From positions 1 to 8,167 of the forward strand of contig SFGA01000071.1 of NCBI GenBank assembly GCA_004556705.1: a stretch of DNA of 8,167 bases, given 5' to 3'. The stretch's first letter is position 1, and each line of letters opens with the position of its first letter. Origin of the DNA: Ruminococcus sp. (GTDB lineage: Bacteria > Bacillota > Clostridia > Oscillospirales > Acutalibacteraceae). The notes under the pieces were generated by a model. It ran no database searches and had not been told where the DNA came from. It saw nothing but the letters and a program-made list of their open reading frames with translations. The translations under genes and the position numbers were made by a program. This document shows, piece by piece, positions 6,101-8,167 of the stretch.

Positions 6101-6141
6101 GTGATAACATCACGGAACTAAAGCCCATGATGTGATATTAT
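6101..6141 (+). promoter_or_regulatory. Promoter and operator 3, before the rubredoxin/ferredoxin/rubrerythrin operon
   Basis: GTGATAACATCAC (6101-6113) followed by GGAA repeats the operator seen at 1090 and 1550. The extended -10 TGATATTAT follows (TATTAT 6136-6141), whose first base lies 29 bases after the operator centre. No TTGACA-like -35 box is present. An AGGAGG site (6150-6155) and ATG 6163 follow. The shared architecture places this operon under the same control as the sulfur module. Confidence 0.75.
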
Positions 6142-6162
6142 AAAGTAAAAGGAGGTCGTGAA

Positions 6163-6721
6163 ATGAAAGAATATGTTTGTAGTGTATGCGGATATGTACA
6201 TAAAACCGACGGTGAATTGCCCGAAAGGGTGCTTTTGTGCTGAAAAAGGAAACTGCTAAAACAGAAGAAATCCTTGAAAAGCCGCATACAGAAAAGAATT
6301 ATCCCCAATGGAGATGAGCATCATTTGCTCCAATCTGGCCCGTGGGTGCGAAAAGCAGTATATGCCCGAAGAATCCGAGAGCTTTAGAAAAGAGCCTGTC
6401 AGCAATGCCGGCACAGAGACACTGCTTGAATTGATTAATCATGATATTTCGGTAGGATTTCCTTACGGAAAATCAGTTGCGGAAGAGCAGCACGACCGTG
6501 GCGGACTTCGCTGTCAGGTGTGGGCAGAAAAGGTGACGAGAATGTTGCAGTCACTTCTCACCCGATATGAGGTTGAGGGTAACAAGATGCTTGAAAACAC
6601 AGGTGTTTATGTCTGCACAGTCTGCGGATTTGTATTCGTTGGCGATGCACCGCCTGCGCTTTGTCCGGTATGCAAAGTCCCTGCGTGGAAGTTTGAAAAA
6701 ATAGAAGGAGGTGCAAGATAA
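6163..6721 (+). pseudogene. Rubredoxin-like protein with a central helical domain, broken in several places
   Basis: The reading starts MKEYVCSVCGYVHKTDGELPE with the first CxxC of a rubredoxin-like knuckle, then runs into a stop at 6241. A second frame resumes at 6225 as KGAFVLKKETAKTEEILEK, so the second CxxC has been lost at about 6225. A third frame from about 6307 gives GDEHHLLQSGPWVRKAVYAR to a TAG at 6385. A fourth (to 6721) gives EPVSNAGTETLLELINHDIS, then EEQHDRGGLRCQVWAEKVTR, and ends with a complete knuckle CTVCGFVFVGDAPPALCPVC. Restored, it would be two knuckles around a helical domain of about 90 residues that I do not recognise; EEQH and ELINHD recall ferritin-like helices only weakly. 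AGGAGG precedes the ATG. The last TAA overlaps the ferredoxin ATG. The final part could still be translated from ATG 6308, which has no clear ribosome site. Confidence 0.75.
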
Positions 6722-7470
6722 TGGCAGATAAATATGCAGTACGAAATTTAAGGCTTTGCACAAAAGACTGTCTTTGCCTTTATGTTTGCCCTACCGGCGC
6801 TACGGATACAGAAAACAGCATCATTGATCCAAATAAGTGTATCGGCTGCGGCGTATGTGCCGGGGCATGTCCTTCAGGTGCTATTTCAATGATGCCGAAG
6901 GAATTGCCCCCGCAGCAGCCTAAAACGGATAAAGTGGTCGAGGCGCTGCGTGCTCTCGTTCAAAGCAAAGCGCAGGCTGAAAACATAGCTTCCCAGCTGC
7001 CCGATACACTTTCGGAGGCAGTAGCAAAATCGTCTCGACTTATGGCAGAAGACCTTTGCCGGGAAGCAGGCTTTATGCTTCCGCAAAGCGCCAACACAAA
7101 AGAATTTTTAGAGCAGATAAAATCCTATCCCGATATTCCGGCGGATGTGGTGGAAGCATTGCTTCATAACATTAATTTCAATGAAAATATAGAAAAGAAA
7201 GAGGAAACGAAAATGGCAAAATGGAAATGCACCGTATGCGGTTATATTCACGAGGGAGATACTCCTCCCGAAACCTGTCCTATCTGCAAACAGCCGAAAG
7301 AAAAATTCGTAAAGCTTGAGGAAGAATCCAAGAATCCCTATGCCGGTACCAAGACCGAAAAGAACCTTTGGGAAGCATTCAAGAAACAAGTATACATACT
7401 TTGCTTCTGTTGCAAAGAAGGCAGGCTACGAACAGATCGCCGCTCTTTTCCTTCAAACCGCAGAGAATGA
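6721..7470 (+). CDS. Dicluster ferredoxin-like protein, frame running on into rubrerythrin
   Basis: The first 164 residues are a ferredoxin-like protein. One unusual cluster motif is C13-x3-C17-x-C19-x3-C23-P; the second is the standard CIGCGVCAGACP (Cys40, 43, 46 and 50). A helical tail of about 110 residues follows (QSKAQAENIASQLPDTLSEA, KSSRLMAEDLCREAGFMLPQ), a pairing I recall in clostridial 4Fe-4S proteins beside rubrerythrins. It probably hands electrons to the rubredoxin-like and rubrerythrin partners. GGAGG at 6707-6711 precedes the ATG, which overlaps the upstream stop as TAATG. There is no stop before the rubrerythrin ATG at 7213, so the frame continues through its N-terminal knuckle, turns to nonsense after the frame break near 7380, and ends at 7470. 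The natural protein most likely ended near residue 155-164. Confidence 0.8.
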   Translation: MADKYAVRNLRLCTKDCLCLYVCPTGATDTENSIIDPNKCIGCGVCAGACPSGAISMMPKELPPQQPKTDKVVEALRALVQSKAQAENIASQLPDTLSEAVAKSSRLMAEDLCREAGFMLPQSANTKEFLEQIKSYPDIPADVVEALLHNINFNENIEKKEETKMAKWKCTVCGYIHEGDTPPETCPICKQPKEKFVKLEEESKNPYAGTKTEKNLWEAFKKQVYILCFCCKEGRLRTDRRSFPSNRRE

Positions 7471-7849
7471 AAAGGAACACGCAAAGCTGTGGTTCAAGGC
7501 TTTAGGCGAGCTTGGCGACACTGCAGAGAACCTGCTCCACGCCGCCGAGGGCGAAAACGCAGAGTGGACCGATATGTACGAAAGAATGGCAAAGGATGCC
7601 GAGGAAGAAGGCTTCACCGAACTTGCCGCACAGTTCCGTGGTGTTGCCGCTATCGAGAAAGCCCACGAAGAAAGATACCGCGCACTTCTTAAAAATGTTG
7701 AAACCAAGGCAGTATTTGAAAAATCAGGCGTAACCATTTGGGAATGCCGCAACTGCGGACACATTGTTGTCGGCACAAAAGCCCCCGAAGTTTGCCCCGT
7801 TTGCAAACATCCTCAAGCCTACTTTGAAGTCAGAAAAGAAAATTATTAA
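7213..7849 (+). pseudogene. Rubrerythrin with two rubredoxin-like knuckles, frameshifted
   Basis: The gene starts MAKWKCTVCGYIHEGDTPPE, with an N-terminal knuckle (CTVC and CPIC), then KTEKNLWEAF, where the ferritin-like di-iron domain begins. At about 7380 the frame breaks. In the next frame it resumes as RNKYTYFASVAKKAGYEQIA and runs through FLQTAENEKEHAKLWFKALG, RGVAAIEKAHEERYRALLKN and a C-terminal knuckle (CRNCGHIVVG, CPVC) to TAA 7849. Intact relatives read AFAGESQARNKYTYF here, so about 17 nt are missing. They encode the first di-iron Glu (in GESQAR). Rubrerythrins reduce hydrogen peroxide with electrons from rubredoxin-type proteins. GAGG (7201-7204) lies eight bases before the ATG. 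As read the product cannot be active; base-call or assembly error is possible. Confidence 0.85.
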
Positions 7850-7875
7850 GTTGCTTAATATAAGTCTATATGCCG

Positions 7876-7912
7876 AAAAACGGGAGATATCGCAAGATTT
7901 CTCCCGTTTTTT
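7876..7912 (+). terminator. Rho-independent terminator of the rubrerythrin operon
   Basis: AAAAACGGGAGA (7876-7887) pairs perfectly with TCTCCCGTTTTT (7900-7911) around a 12-base loop, and the T run extends to 7912. It lies 27 bases after the rubrerythrin stop. The A tract on the left side makes it potentially active on the minus strand too. Confidence 0.88.
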
Positions 7913-7921
7913 CATCCCTAA

Positions 7922-7995
7922 CCTTTTGCAAGTATTTTGTACCGCAAAATAGGATTATTAAAAAATGTGCGTTTTTTGAAATATGATTGTACGTT
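7922..7995 (+). repeat. Direct repeat, right copy (74 bp)
   Basis: This is the second copy of the 634-705 sequence, in the same orientation and just past the operon terminator. The first 32 bases form a better palindrome than in the left copy: CCTTTTGC and GCAAAATAGG flank AGTATTTTGTACC. No gene uses it as an upstream region here, which argues that the repeat is not merely a promoter. The two copies enclose all redox genes of the window. Confidence 0.8.
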
Positions 7996-8035
7996 CCGGT
8001 GTGTTTATTAAATCCCTTATGAACATCCGCACCAG

Positions 8036-8067
8036 AAAAAAGCACTTGCTATTGCAAGTGCTTTTTT
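8036..8067. terminator. Strong symmetric terminator hairpin
   Basis: AAAAAAGCACTTGC (8036-8049), a TATT loop and the exact complement GCAAGTGCTTTTTT (8054-8067) make a 14-bp hairpin with A and T runs on either side, active on both strands. No gene ends within 180 bases to its left, so it may serve a minus-strand gene beyond the right edge or read-through from the rubrerythrin operon. Confidence 0.8.
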
Positions 8068-8070
8068 CAG

Positions 8071-8165
8071 TTCTATTCGCCTAACGGCGAGTTCTATTGC
8101 TTCGCAGTGATATACGGCTTTCAGCCGAGTGATATTCGCTCTGCGAGTGTTGATGGCGAATAGAA
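8071..8165. repeat. Array of four small hairpins closed by an 11-bp outer inverted repeat
   Basis: TTCTATTCGCC (8071-8081) is complementary to GGCGAATAGAA (8155-8165). Between them lie hairpins with different stems but alike flanks: TCGCC-TAAC-GGCGA (8077-8090), ATTGC-TTC-GCAGT (8096-8108), CGGCT-TTC-AGCCG (8115-8127) and ATTCGC-TCT-GCGAGT (8134-8148). Each is preceded by TAT and most are followed by AGTGA or AGTG. The first small hairpin competes with the outer stem. No coding frame explains it. It may be a structured RNA, a small mobile repeat, or a transcription or recombination signal. Confidence 0.75.
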
Positions 8166-8167
8166 TA

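Noticed and set aside
5544..6128. A 194-codon minus-strand frame opposite the DUF134-NifX gene
   Set aside because: It is the antisense shadow of a well-supported gene and reads as low-complexity hydrophobic and Cys-rich sequence without start signals.
8071..8165. A CRISPR array
   Set aside because: The repeated units are palindromes of different sequence about 20 bases apart, without identical repeats or unique spacers.

Overview
The window looks like chromosomal or island DNA from an anaerobic member of the Clostridia (Bacillota). The Shine-Dalgarno sites are strong AGGAGG types, the base composition is moderately AT-rich, the coding set is rubrerythrin/rubredoxin-like, a TnpV-type mobile-element protein is present, and the regulators are gut-clostridial in style. 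No rRNA, tRNA or CRISPR array is visible.

Layout. Positions 1-620 hold a small minus-strand mobile-element operon (a 60-aa conserved protein, then TnpV-like) ending in a clean terminator at 111-140. A 72-bp sequence at 634-705 recurs in the same orientation at 7922-7995 with about 90% identity, so the stretch between (about 7.2 kb) is bracketed by direct repeats. Inside are: (i) a sulfur and thiol module on the plus strand: a rhodanese lipoprotein (1161-1553), then thioredoxin (1622-1927), a one-domain rhodanese (1936-2256) and a CoA-disulfide-reductase-like flavoprotein with a C-terminal rhodanese domain (2256-3947); (ii) a minus-strand pair, a Crp/Fnr-type regulator (4671-5189) and a broken ZIP metal transporter (4007-4667); (iii) a divergently transcribed DUF134-NifX fusion (5322-6095); (iv) an iron and oxygen-defence operon: a broken rubredoxin-like gene (6163-6721), a dicluster ferredoxin (from 6721) and a frameshifted rubrerythrin (7213-7849). 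After the second direct repeat come a strong terminator hairpin and a compact array of small hairpins at 8071-8165.

Regulation. Three promoters (before the rhodanese lipoprotein, thioredoxin and rubredoxin-like genes) share the 17-mer GTGATAAYATCACGGAA, whose centre lies 28 or 29 bases before the first base of a TGn-extended -10 element. None has a recognisable -35, so this looks like one activator-controlled regulon. The regulator gene and the DUF134 gene are driven by back-to-back consensus promoters whose -35 boxes sit in the two arms of a perfect 20-bp inverted repeat.

Integrity. The sulfur module is intact. Four other genes carry deletions or frame breaks: ZIP lost about 30 residues and its frame, the Crp/Fnr protein lost its dimerisation helix in frame, the rubredoxin-like gene lost its second CxxC and two more frames, and the rubrerythrin lost about 17 nt around its first iron-ligand Glu. 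Either this half is decaying, or the assembly is faulty there. Taken together the intended function is detoxification of oxygen, peroxide and sulfane sulfur coupled to iron and metal handling. All functional assignments are from reading motifs; no database search was run.
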